64,000 nt of DNA from contig NZ_CAMKGL010000011.1 in NCBI RefSeq assembly GCF_946227985.1, positions 95,725-159,724 of the forward strand. The letters are read 5' to 3'. The stretch's first letter is position 1. The number at the start of each line of letters is the position of its first letter. Below are positions 10,596 through 19,945 of the stretch, one piece after another. The notes under the pieces were generated by a model, which worked only from the letters and a program-made list of their open reading frames with translations, did not search any database and had not been told where the DNA came from. Source of the DNA: Serratia quinivorans (GTDB lineage Bacteria; Pseudomonadota; Gammaproteobacteria; Enterobacterales; Enterobacteriaceae). The translations under genes and the position numbers were made by a program.

Positions 10596-11681
10596 TTAGT
10601 CCTGTGGTTGAACCTCTATTTTACCTTGTTCCACGCGGAACATCTTGCCCTTTTCACCGGCCATATCGGTCACTTGTTCAGCACTTACGGCACTGACAAA
10701 GACCTGGGCCTGGGTGGCTTTCAGGCGATCGGCCAGCAACCGGCGACGGCCGGTGTCCAGCTCGGAGGCAAAATCATCAATCAGATACAGGCAACGCCGC
10801 CCGCTCTGCCGGGTGAGAAACTCACCCTGCGCTAAGCGCAACGCGCACATCAGCAACTTCAGCTGACCGCGCGATAACAAATCCTCTACCGGCGTGCCGT
10901 CGGCACGGATGCGAAAGTCCGCTTTATGCGGCCCCACCGCGGTATAGGTTAACGCCCTGTCACGCTCAAACTGGCGCTCCAGCAGCTCTCCGTAGTCGCT
11001 CTCCTTGTCCCAGCCACGCTGGAAAGAGAAACTCAGGGCAAATTCGGGCAAAAACTGCGCACATGTCGCGGTAATATCCGCGGCAATCGCGTCGCTGTAT
11101 GCTGCCCGCCACTCGCTGATACGCTCGGCCAGCGGGATCAGTTCCTGATCCCAGGCGCGGAGCTGCGCATAGCGACTGACCTGGCGCAGCGCGGCATTGC
11201 GCTGCTTCAGTAACCGTTTCAGGTTGCTCCAGGCGGTGAAAAAACCGGGTTCGTTATGAAAACAGCCCCAGTCCAGGAAGGCACGCCGGAATTTCGGCCC
11301 ACCGTTTAGCAGGGTAAAACCTTCGGGGGTAATCAGTTGCATCGGCAATAGCTGCGCCAGTTCAGCCACTTTGTGGCCGTCGCTGCCATCGATGCGTACC
11401 TTGCTGTCCCCCTGACGGCTCTTGCTTAATCCTACGGATATTTCACGCTCTGCACCGTCAATACGGCCGTGCAAAATAAACTCAGGCTGATCGTGGCGGA
11501 TCACCCGCCCAGCCTGCAGGCTGCGAAAGGCCCGCCCGTGCCCAAGGGTATACACCGCCTCAAGCACGCTGGTCTTTCCACTGCCATTGGCACCCACCAG
11601 GAAGTTGAATCCCGGCGCCAGCGCCAAATCGGCAGCTTCTATATTACGGAAATCTTTAATCAGTAAACGCGTTAATGCCAT
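10596..11681 (-). CDS. recF: DNA replication and repair protein RecF
   Basis: RecF is an SMC-like ABC ATPase that, with RecO and RecR, loads RecA at single-strand gaps. The 361 residues compare with 357 in E. coli. Walker A is GANGSGKTS at 32-40, the signature motif is [15 protein letters not shown], and Walker B is [13 protein letters not shown]. It begins [15 protein letters not shown] at 11681. In E. coli recF follows dnaN almost directly; here 161 bases containing a palindromic element separate them, which could loosen transcriptional coupling. Confidence 0.98.
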   Translation of the reverse strand: MALTRLLIKDFRNIEAADLALAPGFNFLVGANGSGKTSVLEAVYTLGHGRAFRSLQAGRVIRHDQPEFILHGRIDGAEREISVGLSKSRQGDSKVRIDGSDGHKVAELAQLLPMQLITPEGFTLLNGGPKFRRAFLDWGCFHNEPGFFTAWSNLKRLLKQRNAALRQVSRYAQLRAWDQELIPLAERISEWRAAYSDAIAADITATCAQFLPEFALSFSFQRGWDKESDYGELLERQFERDRALTYTAVGPHKADFRIRADGTPVEDLLSRGQLKLLMCALRLAQGEFLTRQSGRRCLYLIDDFASELDTGRRRLLADRLKATQAQVFVSAVSAEQVTDMAGEKGKMFRVEQGKIEVQPQD

Positions 11682-11721
11682 GCCAATTCCATCACCGGGA
11701 AATTACGCTCAATGTGAGGGC

Positions 11722-11825
11722 GTTATCGGCGCTGGCAGTTTACGTGCGGACAGCGCACAGCAACCGGAGCGTACACAGAGTACGTGAGGATTGCGAGCAC
11801 TGCCCAAGCGTAAAATGGCAAGCAA
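11722..11825. repeat. Palindromic element inserted between dnaN and recF
   Basis: The 161-base dnaN-recF spacer contains an imperfect palindrome of about 100 bp. The outer arms are GCTGGCAGTTTACG (11731-11744) and CGTAAAATGGCAAGC (11809-11823), and the tip is CGTAC-ACAGA-GTACG (11770-11784). No open reading frame of note lies in it. It is not related to the repeat at 8040 and no second copy was found in this window, so calling it a dispersed repeat is inference from its shape and from the absence of such a spacer in E. coli. Confidence 0.65.
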
Positions 11826-11842
11826 GATAGCCCGGATATCGA

Positions 11843-12943
11843 TCACAACCGCATTGGCATGACGACGTAGGCAGCGGACTTACTGGCACCGTCTTCGATC
11901 TGCACGCTGGAAACCGAGTCGGTCAGCAGCAGGCGCACATCTTCACACTTGAGCGCGTTCAATACGTCCAGCACGTAGCTGACGTTGAAACCAATTTCCA
12001 TCTCGGTGCCGTCGTAGCTGACATCGAGGATCTCTTCCGCCTCTTCCTGTTCTGGGTTGTTGGCGGTGATCTTGAGCTGATTTTGGCTGACATACAGGCG
12101 TACGCCGCGGAACTTTTCGTTCGACAAAATGGCCGCTCGAGCAAACGCCTGCTTGAGCAGATCGCAGCCGGCTTCCAGCGTTTTGTCCGGGTTCTTCGGC
12201 AATACGCGACGATAGTCAGGAAAACGGCCATCAACCAGCTTGGAGGTGAAAATAAAGTCACCGACGTGGGCGCGAATGTTGTTACTGCCGATCTGCAGTT
12301 GCAGCAGCGTATCGCCACCGTCGAGCAGACGCACCAGTTCCATCACGCCTTTACGCGGCACGATCACCGAATGCGATGGCAATTGCTGACCGATCGGCAT
12401 TGAGCACACCGCCAGGCGGTGACCATCGGTCGCCACGGTACGCAGTTCTTCACCTTCGGTTTCGAACAGCATGCCGTTTAAGTAGTAGCGCACGTCCTGA
12501 TGAGCCATTGAGAACTGCGTGGCTTCGATCAGGCGCTTAAGGGTCGCCTGCGGCAGAGAAAATTCAACTTCGCTCTGCCAGTCGTCCAGGTTCGGGAAAT
12601 CCACCGCCGGCAACGTAGAAAGAGAGAAGCGACTGCGGCCGGAACGCACCAGCATACGCTCGCCTTCCAGCGTCACAGTAATCTCGGCCCCTTCAGGCAA
12701 GCCACGGCAGATATCAAATAATTTACGCGCGGGGACGGTAGTCGCGCCCACCTCATGAGGTTGGGACAGGGCAACGCGCGCCACCATCTCCATCTCCAGA
12801 TCGGTGCCGGTCAACAGCAGGCAGCCTTCCGTCACCTGCAACAGCAGGTTACCCAGAATTGGCAGCGTTGGGCGGCCGCCCAGCGGGCTGCTCACCTGTT
12901 GCAGTGGTTTTAGCAGATGCTCACGTTCAACGATAAATTTCAT
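11843..12943 (-). CDS. dnaN: DNA polymerase III beta subunit (sliding clamp)
   Basis: DnaN forms the ring-shaped dimer that tethers DNA polymerase III and other clamp-binding proteins to DNA. The 366 residues match the E. coli length and start MKFIVEREHLLKPLQQVSSPLGGRP. Three successive clamp domains are recognisable, and the C-terminal SAAYVVMPMRL, part of the partner-binding pocket, is intact. It begins four bases after the dnaA stop, consistent with the conserved dnaA-dnaN operon. Confidence 0.99.
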   Translation of the reverse strand: MKFIVEREHLLKPLQQVSSPLGGRPTLPILGNLLLQVTEGCLLLTGTDLEMEMVARVALSQPHEVGATTVPARKLFDICRGLPEGAEITVTLEGERMLVRSGRSRFSLSTLPAVDFPNLDDWQSEVEFSLPQATLKRLIEATQFSMAHQDVRYYLNGMLFETEGEELRTVATDGHRLAVCSMPIGQQLPSHSVIVPRKGVMELVRLLDGGDTLLQLQIGSNNIRAHVGDFIFTSKLVDGRFPDYRRVLPKNPDKTLEAGCDLLKQAFARAAILSNEKFRGVRLYVSQNQLKITANNPEQEEAEEILDVSYDGTEMEIGFNVSYVLDVLNALKCEDVRLLLTDSVSSVQIEDGASKSAAYVVMPMRL

Positions 12944-12947
12944 AGCG

Positions 12948-14339
12948 CTAGGAAGATAATGTTCTGATTAAATTGGAGAAATCTTCTTTGATGTCGTGAC
13001 TTTCCTCACGCAGCTGCTCGATCTTCCGGCAGGCGTGCAACACCGTGGTATGGTCGCGGCCACCAAACGCATCGCCGATTTCTGGCAGGCTGTGGTTGGT
13101 GAGCTCTTTTGCCAGCGCCATCGCCATTTGGCGGGGACGGGCAACGGAACGCGAGCGCCGCTTGGACAACAAATCAGCGATTTTAATTTTATAGTATTCC
13201 GCCACCGTCTTTTGAATATTATCGATGGTGACCAGCTTTTCCTGCAGTGCCAGCAGATCGCGCAGCGCTTCACGCACGAAATCGATGGTAATGGCACGGC
13301 CGGTAAAGTTTGCGTTGGCAATCACGCGGTTCAACGCCCCTTCGAGCTCACGCACGTTGGAACGCAGGCGCTTGGCGATAAAGAACGCCACTTCGCCCGG
13401 CAGACGGATATTATTCTCGTCGGCCTTTTTCATCAGGATCGCTACGCGGGTTTCCAGTTCTGGCGGTTCGATTGCTACCGTCAGCCCCCAACCGAAGCGG
13501 GATTTCAGACGATCTTCCACGCCGTTAATCTCTTTCGGATAACGGTCCGAGGTCAGGATTATCTGCTGATTGCCTTCCAACAGGGCGTTAAAGGTATGGA
13601 AGAACTCTTCCTGTGAACGCTCTTTATTGGCAAAAAATTGGATGTCATCGATCAGCAGCGCATCAACCGAACGGTAATAACGCTTAAATTCTTCAATGGC
13701 ATTGTTCTGCAAGGCTTTGACCATGTCCTGCACAAAGCGTTCAGAGTGCATATAGACCACTTTGGCGTTGGCCTTGCGTGCCATGATGCCGTTACCCACC
13801 GCGTGCAACAGGTGAGTTTTACCCAGACCGGTACCGCCATAAAGGAACAACGGATTATAGGCACCGCCCGGGTTATCTGCTACCTGACGGGCCGCCGCGC
13901 GCGCCAACTGGTTGGATTTACCCTCAACAAAGTTATCAAAGGTGTGCTTTGGGTTAACGTTGGAGCGGTAAGAAAGTTCAGGCTGCGGCGCTGCGTTGTC
14001 CCAGCTTGGGCGGGACGGCGCGGCAACACGCGCTATTGGCGCGCTGGGTGCACTGACGCTGGCGGTGACGGTCTGGCTAATGATTTGGGAGAGGGGTTTA
14101 CTGCCCACTTCAAAACGCAGCAATGGGGCATCCGTACCGCAGAAATCATTCAACAGGCCATTGATATTGTTTAAGTACTTATCGCGAACCCAATCCAGCA
14201 CAAAACGATTGGGCGCATAAAGCGCCAGGGTGTTGTCACTCAGTTCCGCCTGCAATGGGCGTATCCACATACTAAATTCTGTGGCAGGTAACTCATCCTG
14301 CAATCGGGCAAGACACTGCTGCCAAAGCGAAAGTGACAC
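12948..14339 (-). CDS. dnaA: Chromosomal replication initiator protein DnaA
   Basis: DnaA binds 9-mer boxes at oriC, opens the AT-rich region in its ATP form and represses its own gene. Domain I is residues 1 to about 85 ([17 protein letters not shown]), domain II is a variable linker rich in Ala/Ser/Pro, domain III is AAA+ with Walker [14 protein letters not shown] and Walker B LLIDDIQF, and domain IV carries the DNA-binding [15 protein letters not shown]. The GTG at 14339 matches the E. coli start context (GGAGTCCGCC before GTG) and gives 463 residues; a GTG four codons upstream is less likely. It is slightly shorter than the 467-residue E. coli protein because of the linker. Confidence 0.98.
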   Translation of the reverse strand: MSLSLWQQCLARLQDELPATEFSMWIRPLQAELSDNTLALYAPNRFVLDWVRDKYLNNINGLLNDFCGTDAPLLRFEVGSKPLSQIISQTVTASVSAPSAPIARVAAPSRPSWDNAAPQPELSYRSNVNPKHTFDNFVEGKSNQLARAAARQVADNPGGAYNPLFLYGGTGLGKTHLLHAVGNGIMARKANAKVVYMHSERFVQDMVKALQNNAIEEFKRYYRSVDALLIDDIQFFANKERSQEEFFHTFNALLEGNQQIILTSDRYPKEINGVEDRLKSRFGWGLTVAIEPPELETRVAILMKKADENNIRLPGEVAFFIAKRLRSNVRELEGALNRVIANANFTGRAITIDFVREALRDLLALQEKLVTIDNIQKTVAEYYKIKIADLLSKRRSRSVARPRQMAMALAKELTNHSLPEIGDAFGGRDHTTVLHACRKIEQLREESHDIKEDFSNLIRTLSS

Positions 14340-14569
14340 GGCGGACTCCACTCGAACAAGATCAATAAAAGAAAAGAATCAGGCTAATTTTTTATAACTC
14401 ATGATTTTTGACACATACCCGGCATCGGCTGTTTGCCTGTGGGGGATGCGAACCGCCTTTCACGGTTTATGTCCCTCACGATCCCCGCTTGAGAGATCGC
14501 GATCGGAATGACGGATCATAGCGCAATCCGCGCAAGAGATCCTCCTCTTCATCACAGATTAGATCCATT

Positions 14570-14578
14570 TTATCCACA
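14570..14578 (+). promoter_or_regulatory. DnaA box in the dnaA promoter region
   Basis: TTATCCACA is a perfect match to the high-affinity DnaA 9-mer. It lies 231 bp upstream of the dnaA GTG, in the autoregulatory region. Confidence 0.85.
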
Positions 14579-14679
14579 GGCCCCGGCCTGCGGCGATCTT
14601 TTCGCCAGCCTCGCTAAATTGCAGGCAAAAACCCGCCTGAGGAAAGGTATTTTTTACATTGTCAACCGGTTATACCCTG

Positions 14680-14688
14680 TTATCCACG
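14680..14688 (+). promoter_or_regulatory. Second DnaA box-like site in the dnaA promoter region
   Basis: TTATCCACG matches the DnaA box consensus at eight of nine positions, 110 bp from the perfect box at 14570. Confidence 0.6.
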
Positions 14689-14729
14689 CCAGATCCTTGG
14701 CTTTGCCCCCAAGGATCGCATCGGGATCC

Positions 14730-14757
14730 TTGCGATTTACCCCCGAGTCCGTATAAT
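14730..14757 (+). promoter_or_regulatory. rpmH promoter
   Basis: TTGCGA (14730-14735) and TATAAT (14752-14757) are separated by 16 bp, a strong sigma-70 promoter facing rpmH. It would drive the rpmH-rnpA-yidD-yidC unit. Confidence 0.75.
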
Positions 14758-15009
14758 CTTCGCCCTACGTGTGTACCTGGTTCCTAAATGGTGTGTCATT
14801 AACCGGACAGGATTCTGCGGTGACCACGGGCCAATACCGGATTTTACTCCGAATTGGCAGACAACCAGGTAGGCTAGCGCAATGTGAATTGACTCAGGAC
14901 TGTACAATTATTACAATCCCGCCTCTTTATATATTGCGATTGAGGCGTCGGTCGTCTTCACGCCGAATAGCCAAACGCGTTTACTGATCAGTAATTATTT
15001 TAAGTTTAG

Positions 15010-15162
<153 letters not shown>

Positions 15163-15180
15163 TAAAAGCTAACCCGCTGA

Positions 15181-15540
15181 GTGGTTAAGCTCGCTTTTCC
15201 CAGGGAGTTACGTTTGTTAACTCCCACTCACTTCACTTTCGTCTTCCAGCAGCCACAACGGGCTGGCACGCCGCAAATCACCATCCTCGGCCGCCTGAAC
15301 CAGCTGGGGCATCCCCGCATCGGTCTTACCGTCGCCAAAAAACACGTCAAACGCGCGCATGAACGCAACCGGATCAAACGCCTAACCCGCGAAAGCTTCC
15401 GTTTACTTCAGCACGAGTTACCGGCGATGGATTTTGTCGTGGTGGCCAAAAAAGGGATAGCGGATTTGGATAACCGTGCACTGACGGAAGCTTTGGAAAA
15501 ATTATGGCGTCGCCACTGTCGCCAGGCTCCCGCATCCTGA
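15181..15540 (+). CDS. rnpA: Ribonuclease P protein component
   Basis: RnpA is the protein subunit of RNase P, which with the RnpB RNA matures tRNA 5' ends. The 119 residues start at GTG (15181) with [14 protein letters not shown], as in E. coli. The RNA-binding signature [16 protein letters not shown] (the RNR motif) lies in the middle, followed by [10 protein letters not shown]. Its 3' end overlaps yidD by 37 bases, a conserved arrangement. Confidence 0.98.
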   Translation: MVKLAFPRELRLLTPTHFTFVFQQPQRAGTPQITILGRLNQLGHPRIGLTVAKKHVKRAHERNRIKRLTRESFRLLQHELPAMDFVVVAKKGIADLDNRALTEALEKLWRRHCRQAPAS

Positions 15541-15761
15541 TCGGGCTGGTGCGGGCTTACCAGCTCGTCATCAGTCCGCTGCTTGGGCCTCGTTGTCGCT
15601 TCCAGCCGACATGCTCTCATTACGCAATTGAGGCATTAAGCAGGTTTGGCATGATAAAAGGCAGTTGGTTAGCATTGAAACGCGTATTAAAATGCCACCC
15701 CTTGAACCCAGGTGGCGATGATCCCGTGCCGCCGAAACCCGACGATAACAGAGAACACTAA
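15504..15761 (+). CDS. yidD: Membrane protein insertion efficiency factor YidD
   Basis: YidD is a small membrane-associated protein that helps YidC-dependent insertion of inner-membrane proteins. The 85-residue product has the family hallmarks [17 protein letters not shown] (with conserved cysteines), [21 protein letters not shown] and a short amphipathic N terminus. It starts within rnpA and ends two bases before yidC, so it is translated as part of the same unit. Confidence 0.97.
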   Translation: MASPLSPGSRILIGLVRAYQLVISPLLGPRCRFQPTCSHYAIEALSRFGMIKGSWLALKRVLKCHPLNPGGDDPVPPKPDDNREH

Positions 15762-15763
15762 CG

Positions 15764-17401
15764 ATGGATTCGCAACGCAATCTTCTCCTCATCGCTCTGC
15801 TGTTCGTGTCTTTCATGATCTGGCAAGCCTGGCAAACGGACAACGCTCCGCAACCAGTCGCGCAGACCACGCAACAGACTTCGAACCCTGCTACCGGTGA
15901 TGCCGCAAGCTCAGCAGTTCCAGCCAGTGGCCAAGGTAAACTTATTACCGTAAACACTGACGTGCTGTCGCTGACCATCAACACCCGTGGTGGTGATATC
16001 GAGCAGGCTAAACTGTTGGCCTACCCGGACACTCTGGGTTCATCGACGCCATTCCAGCTGCTGGAAACCACACCGGCATTTGTTTATCAGGCGCAAAGCG
16101 GCCTGACCGGCAGAAACGGCCCGGATAACCCGGCAAATGGCGAACGTCCTCTGTTCCAGGCGGCGCAGGACAGCTATACCTTGCCGGAAGGCCAGGAAGA
16201 GTTGCGTATCCCGCTGACCTTTACCGGTAAAGACGGTGCAATCTACACCAAGACTTTCGTGCTCAAGCGTAACCATTACGCGGTTGGCGTTGACTACAAC
16301 GTCGACAACAAGAGCACCACTCCGCTGGAACTGACCCTGTTCGGTCAACTGAAGCAGACCACCGAACTGCCTAAGCACCGTGACACCGGCAGCAATAACT
16401 TCGCTCTGCACACCTTCCGTGGTGCGGCGTACTCTTCCAGCGAAGACAAATATCAGAAGTATGCGTTCGATAAGGACGAGAACCTGAGCGTGACCACCCA
16501 GGGCGGTTGGGTTGCGATGCTGCAACAATACTTCGCCACCGCCTGGGTACCGGCAACTCAGGGTAGTAATACCTTCTATACCGCCAAGCCTGGCGACAAC
16601 CTGTCTACCATCGGCTTCAAATCTACTCCGGTAGTGGTGCAGCCTGGTGCGCAGCAGCAGCTGAACGCCACCCTGTGGGTTGGCCCGGAACTGCAGGATC
16701 AGATGGCCCAACTGGCACCGCATCTGGACCTGACCGTGGATTACGGTTGGTTGTGGTTCATCTCCCAGCCGCTGTTCAAACTGCTGAAGTTCATCCACGG
16801 CTTTATCGGTAACTGGGGCTTCTCAATTATCATCATCACCTTCATCGTGCGCGGCATCATGTACCCGCTGACCAAAGCGCAGTACACCTCGATGGCGAAA
16901 ATGCGCATGCTGCAGCCAAAACTGCAGGCGATGCGTGAGCGTATCGGTGATGACAAACAGCGCATGAGCCAGGAAATGATGGCGCTGTACAAGTCTGAGA
17001 AAGTGAATCCGTTGGGGGGTTGTCTGCCGCTGGTTATCCAGATGCCAATCTTCCTGGCGCTGTACTACATGTTGATGGGCTCGGTTGAGCTGCGCCATGC
17101 GCCGTTCGCGCTGTGGATCCATGACCTGTCGGCGCAGGACCCGTACTACATCTTGCCAATCCTGATGGGCGTGACGATGTTCTTCATTCAGAAGATGTCG
17201 CCAACCACCGTGACTGACCCGATGCAGCAGAAAATCATGACCTTCATGCCGGTGATCTTCACAGTGTTCTTCCTGTGGTTCCCGTCCGGTCTGGTGCTGT
17301 ACTACATCGTCAGTAACCTGGTGACCATCCTCCAGCAGCAGTTGATTTACCGCGGCCTGGAAAAACGTGGCTTACACAGCCGCGACAAGAAAAAGACCTA
17401 A
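15764..17401 (+). CDS. yidC: Membrane protein insertase YidC
   Basis: YidC inserts and folds inner-membrane proteins, alone or with SecYEG; ATP synthase subunit c, encoded in this window, is a classic client. The 545 residues have an N-terminal membrane anchor (residues 6-22, [17 protein letters not shown]), a large periplasmic beta-domain to about 340, and the conserved five-helix core from about 350, including [19 protein letters not shown] and [17 protein letters not shown]. The cationic C-terminal tail follows. The length is close to the 548 residues in E. coli. Confidence 0.99.
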   Translation: MDSQRNLLLIALLFVSFMIWQAWQTDNAPQPVAQTTQQTSNPATGDAASSAVPASGQGKLITVNTDVLSLTINTRGGDIEQAKLLAYPDTLGSSTPFQLLETTPAFVYQAQSGLTGRNGPDNPANGERPLFQAAQDSYTLPEGQEELRIPLTFTGKDGAIYTKTFVLKRNHYAVGVDYNVDNKSTTPLELTLFGQLKQTTELPKHRDTGSNNFALHTFRGAAYSSSEDKYQKYAFDKDENLSVTTQGGWVAMLQQYFATAWVPATQGSNTFYTAKPGDNLSTIGFKSTPVVVQPGAQQQLNATLWVGPELQDQMAQLAPHLDLTVDYGWLWFISQPLFKLLKFIHGFIGNWGFSIIIITFIVRGIMYPLTKAQYTSMAKMRMLQPKLQAMRERIGDDKQRMSQEMMALYKSEKVNPLGGCLPLVIQMPIFLALYYMLMGSVELRHAPFALWIHDLSAQDPYYILPILMGVTMFFIQKMSPTTVTDPMQQKIMTFMPVIFTVFFLWFPSGLVLYYIVSNLVTILQQQLIYRGLEKRGLHSRDKKKT

Positions 17402-17410
17402 GCGTATTGT

Positions 17411-17473
17411 AAGGGTTTGGCGCGCTGAACCCTTGCAGCGATAGATAAGAGGCGGTCATTAGACCGCCTTTTT
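17411..17473 (+). terminator. Terminator region after yidC (two hairpins)
   Basis: The first hairpin (AAGGGTT / AACCCTT, 17411-17434) has a long loop. The second (GGCGGTC-ATTA-GACCGCC, 17451-17468) is perfect and followed by TTTTT, a good Rho-independent terminator 50 bases after the yidC stop. mnmE therefore probably needs its own promoter or read-through. Confidence 0.85.
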
Positions 17474-17513
17474 GCATATTTTATTGTCAGAGAGAACCGC
17501 CTTACCCGACAGC

Positions 17514-17629
17514 ATTCGAGCTTGCAGGTAGGCGGCAACTGAACGCATTCCCGAGAACCTGGTAAGCCAGGTGACCGAGGGTAAGAGAAGGCAGCCAACA
17601 CCGCTGCAACTTGAAGGATAAAGGGTATA
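17514..17629. repeat. Palindromic intergenic repeat, copy 2 (yidC-mnmE), carrying the mnmE ribosome-binding site
   Basis: This matches the reverse complement of the repeat at 8040-8153, sharing AGGCGGCAACTGAACG, an AAG/CCAGGTGAC centre and AAGGCAGCCAACA. Its right end GGGTATA (17623-17629) is the same terminus as the copy at 25537-25597 and overlaps the first base of the mnmE ATG. The purine-rich AAGGATAAAGGG that serves as mnmE ribosome-binding site lies inside the repeat. Confidence 0.8.
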
Positions 17630-18993
17630 TGAGCACCACCGATACCATCGTAGCCCAAGCCACCCCGCCGGGACGCGGCGGCGTCGGCATTCTGCGTATT
17701 TCCGGCCGTGGCGCCAAAGACGTCGCCCAGGCCCTGCTCGGCAAGCTACCCAAGCCGCGTTACGCCGATTACCTGCCATTCCGAGATGCCGCAGGGGCCA
17801 CCCTGGATCAGGGCATCGCACTGTGGTTCCCGGGCCCTAATTCGTTTACCGGCGAAGACGTGCTGGAACTGCAAGGCCATGGCGGGCCGGTGATCCTCGA
17901 TCTGCTGCTCAAACGCGTGTTGGCGCTGCCAGGCATGCGTATCGCGCGGCCCGGTGAGTTTTCCGAACGCGCATTCCTCAACGACAAGCTGGATCTGGCG
18001 CAGGCCGAGGCGATTGCCGACCTGATCGATGCCAGTTCAGAGCAGGCGGCACGCTCAGCCATGAACTCGTTGCAGGGGGCTTTTTCCACCCGCATCCACC
18101 AGCTTGTGGAAGCACTTACTCACCTGCGGATCTATGTAGAAGCGGCCATCGACTTCCCCGATGAAGAAATCGACTTCCTGTCTGACGGTAAAATCGAAGC
18201 GCAGCTCAATGGCGTTATGGCCGATCTGGACAGCGTACGCGCCGAAGCGCACCAGGGCAGTCTGTTGCGTGAAGGGATGAAGGTGGTGATCGCCGGGCGG
18301 CCAAACGCCGGTAAATCCAGCCTGCTGAACGCATTGGCCGGCCGCGAGGCGGCAATTGTTACCGATATCGCCGGCACCACCCGCGACGTTTTGCGCGAAC
18401 ATATTCACATCGACGGCATGCCATTGCACATCATCGACACCGCCGGCCTACGTGAAGCTATCGACGAAGTTGAGCGCATCGGTATCGAACGTGCATGGAA
18501 CGAGATCGAACAGGCGGATCGCGTACTGTTTATGGTCGATGGCACCACCACCGCGGCCACCGAGCCGGCTGAGATTTGGCCAGAGTTTATGGCACGTCTG
18601 CCGCACCGCTTGCCCATCACCGTGGTGCGCAATAAAGCCGATATCACCGGTGAGACGCTGGGTATGACCGAAGTAAATGGCCACTCACTTATTCGCCTGT
18701 CGGCGCGTACCGGCGAAGGCATAGATCTGCTACGTGACCACCTGAAGCAGAGCATGGGCTTCACCAGCAATATGGAAGGCGGCTTCCTGGCACGCCGTCG
18801 CCACCTGCAGGCGCTGGAGCAAGCGGCCCAGCATCTGGTTGAGGGCAAAGAACAGTTAGTGAGCGCTTACGCGGGGGAGCTGTTGGCCGAGGAATTGCGC
18901 CTGGCGCAGCAGGCGCTGAGTGAAATCACCGGTGAATTCACTTCCGATGACCTGCTGGGACGCATCTTCTCCAGCTTCTGTATCGGCAAGTAA
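17629..18993 (+). CDS. mnmE: tRNA uridine-5-carboxymethylaminomethyl(34) synthesis GTPase MnmE
   Basis: MnmE works with MnmG (also in this window) to modify the wobble uridine of several tRNAs. It has an N-terminal tetrahydrofolate-binding domain ([14 protein letters not shown]), a helical domain, an inserted G domain (G1 [10 protein letters not shown]2 DIAGTTRD, G3 DTAGL, G4 NKAD) and the C-terminal CIGK whose cysteine is catalytic. The ATG at 17629 gives 454 residues as in E. coli; an in-frame upstream start at 17611 would add six residues with no homology. Its initiation region is formed by a palindromic repeat. Confidence 0.98.
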   Translation: MSTTDTIVAQATPPGRGGVGILRISGRGAKDVAQALLGKLPKPRYADYLPFRDAAGATLDQGIALWFPGPNSFTGEDVLELQGHGGPVILDLLLKRVLALPGMRIARPGEFSERAFLNDKLDLAQAEAIADLIDASSEQAARSAMNSLQGAFSTRIHQLVEALTHLRIYVEAAIDFPDEEIDFLSDGKIEAQLNGVMADLDSVRAEAHQGSLLREGMKVVIAGRPNAGKSSLLNALAGREAAIVTDIAGTTRDVLREHIHIDGMPLHIIDTAGLREAIDEVERIGIERAWNEIEQADRVLFMVDGTTTAATEPAEIWPEFMARLPHRLPITVVRNKADITGETLGMTEVNGHSLIRLSARTGEGIDLLRDHLKQSMGFTSNMEGGFLARRRHLQALEQAAQHLVEGKEQLVSAYAGELLAEELRLAQQALSEITGEFTSDDLLGRIFSSFCIGK

Positions 18994-19022
18994 ACCATCA
19001 TCCCTCTAAGGAAAGAACAGGC

Positions 19023-19823
19023 ATGGCATTAACTCTCAAGGTGTTACTGGAAAACCGCCGCGCCACCGGCGTGGACAAATCGCTGCGGGTGAAAGCCGGG
19101 CTCAGCCTGTTGATTCAGGATGAAACGGACTCGGTTTTATTTGATACCGGCCCTGATAACACTTTCCTGCATAACGCAGAACTGATGGGCGTCGATCTGT
19201 CCGGGTTAACCGCGACGCTACTGTCACATGGTCATTATGACCACTGCGGCGGCGTCCCTTGGTTACCCGATAACAGCCGTATCATCTGCCATCCGCAGAT
19301 CGCCAATGAACGCTATTCGGCGGTAAAACTGCTGGGTAAAACCCGGAAAATCAAAAAATTATCGCTGGATATCGATTACTCACGGCATCAAATGGAGTAC
19401 AGCAGTGAGCCACTGCATATCAGCGAACGTTTTATCTGGTCCGGGGAAATCGCGGTTGCCGAGCCAAAAGCCTATGGCGTGATCAGTGGCAACACCGAGG
19501 CGGTGGATTACGTTAGCGACGAGGGTGTGCTGATTTATAAGTCCGATCGTGGGTTGGTGATTATTACCGGCTGTGGACATCGCGGGATCATTAACATCGT
19601 GCGCCACTGCCAAAAGATCACCGGGGTCAATAAGATCCATGCGTTGATCGGCGGTTTCCACCTGCGCTGCGCATCACCGCGCCTGTTATGGCAGGTCAGG
19701 CATTTTCTGAATCAGCAAAAACCCGATAAGCTCATGGGGTGCCATTGTACCGGTTCATGGGGACGGCTGTGGTTACCGGAGATGATATCACCGGCGACGG
19801 GAGACACTTTCGTTCTGGAATAA
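19023..19823 (+). CDS. Metallo-beta-lactamase-fold metal-dependent hydrolase
   Basis: This 266-residue cytosolic protein has an MBL fold with the metal-binding motif HGHYDH at residues 69-74, preceded by LFDTG at 39-43, and further ligand candidates in IITGCGHRGI and GCHCTGSW. It resembles the family that includes the methanopterin-pathway enzyme 4-(beta-D-ribofuranosyl)aminobenzene 5'-phosphate-related proteins (cd07713-like), but the substrate in bacteria is unknown. It follows mnmE by 29 bases in the same direction with AAGGAAAG as ribosome-binding site. It occupies a slot that holds unrelated genes in E. coli. Confidence 0.8.
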   Translation: MALTLKVLLENRRATGVDKSLRVKAGLSLLIQDETDSVLFDTGPDNTFLHNAELMGVDLSGLTATLLSHGHYDHCGGVPWLPDNSRIICHPQIANERYSAVKLLGKTRKIKKLSLDIDYSRHQMEYSSEPLHISERFIWSGEIAVAEPKAYGVISGNTEAVDYVSDEGVLIYKSDRGLVIITGCGHRGIINIVRHCQKITGVNKIHALIGGFHLRCASPRLLWQVRHFLNQQKPDKLMGCHCTGSWGRLWLPEMISPATGDTFVLE

Positions 19824-19875
19824 AACGCTAATAAGCACATTAGTTTTTACCGCCATACCATTGAACAAGAATCGC

Positions 19876-19940
19876 TATCTCCCCTGGCTTGCCAAAAATC
19901 ACCTAAGCTTATCTCAGCGATTTTTGTCGGGAGAGATAAG
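19876..19940 (+). promoter_or_regulatory. Leader with alternative hairpins over the ribosome-binding site of the N-hydroxylase gene
   Basis: GAGATAAG (19933-19940) can pair perfectly with CTTATCTC (19908-19915). The overlapping GGGAGAGATA (19929-19938) can instead pair with TATCTCCCC (19876-19884, one bulge), which would enclose the inverted repeat AAAAATC / GATTTTT (19894-19900 and 19919-19925). The GGGAGAGA involved is the likely ribosome-binding site of the gene starting at 19946. The two pairings exclude each other. Confidence 0.45.
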
Positions 19941-19945
19941 AAAAA

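Noticed and set aside
11682..11842. The dnaN-recF insert as a fourth copy of the 8040-type repeat
   Set aside because: Neither the AGGCGGCAACTGAACG nor the GGCAGCCAACA blocks occur; its arms are different.
19824..19945. Fur box before the N-hydroxylase
   Set aside because: Expected for a siderophore gene, but no GATAATGATAATCATTATC-like 19-mer could be found; only the hairpins at 19876-19940 are there.
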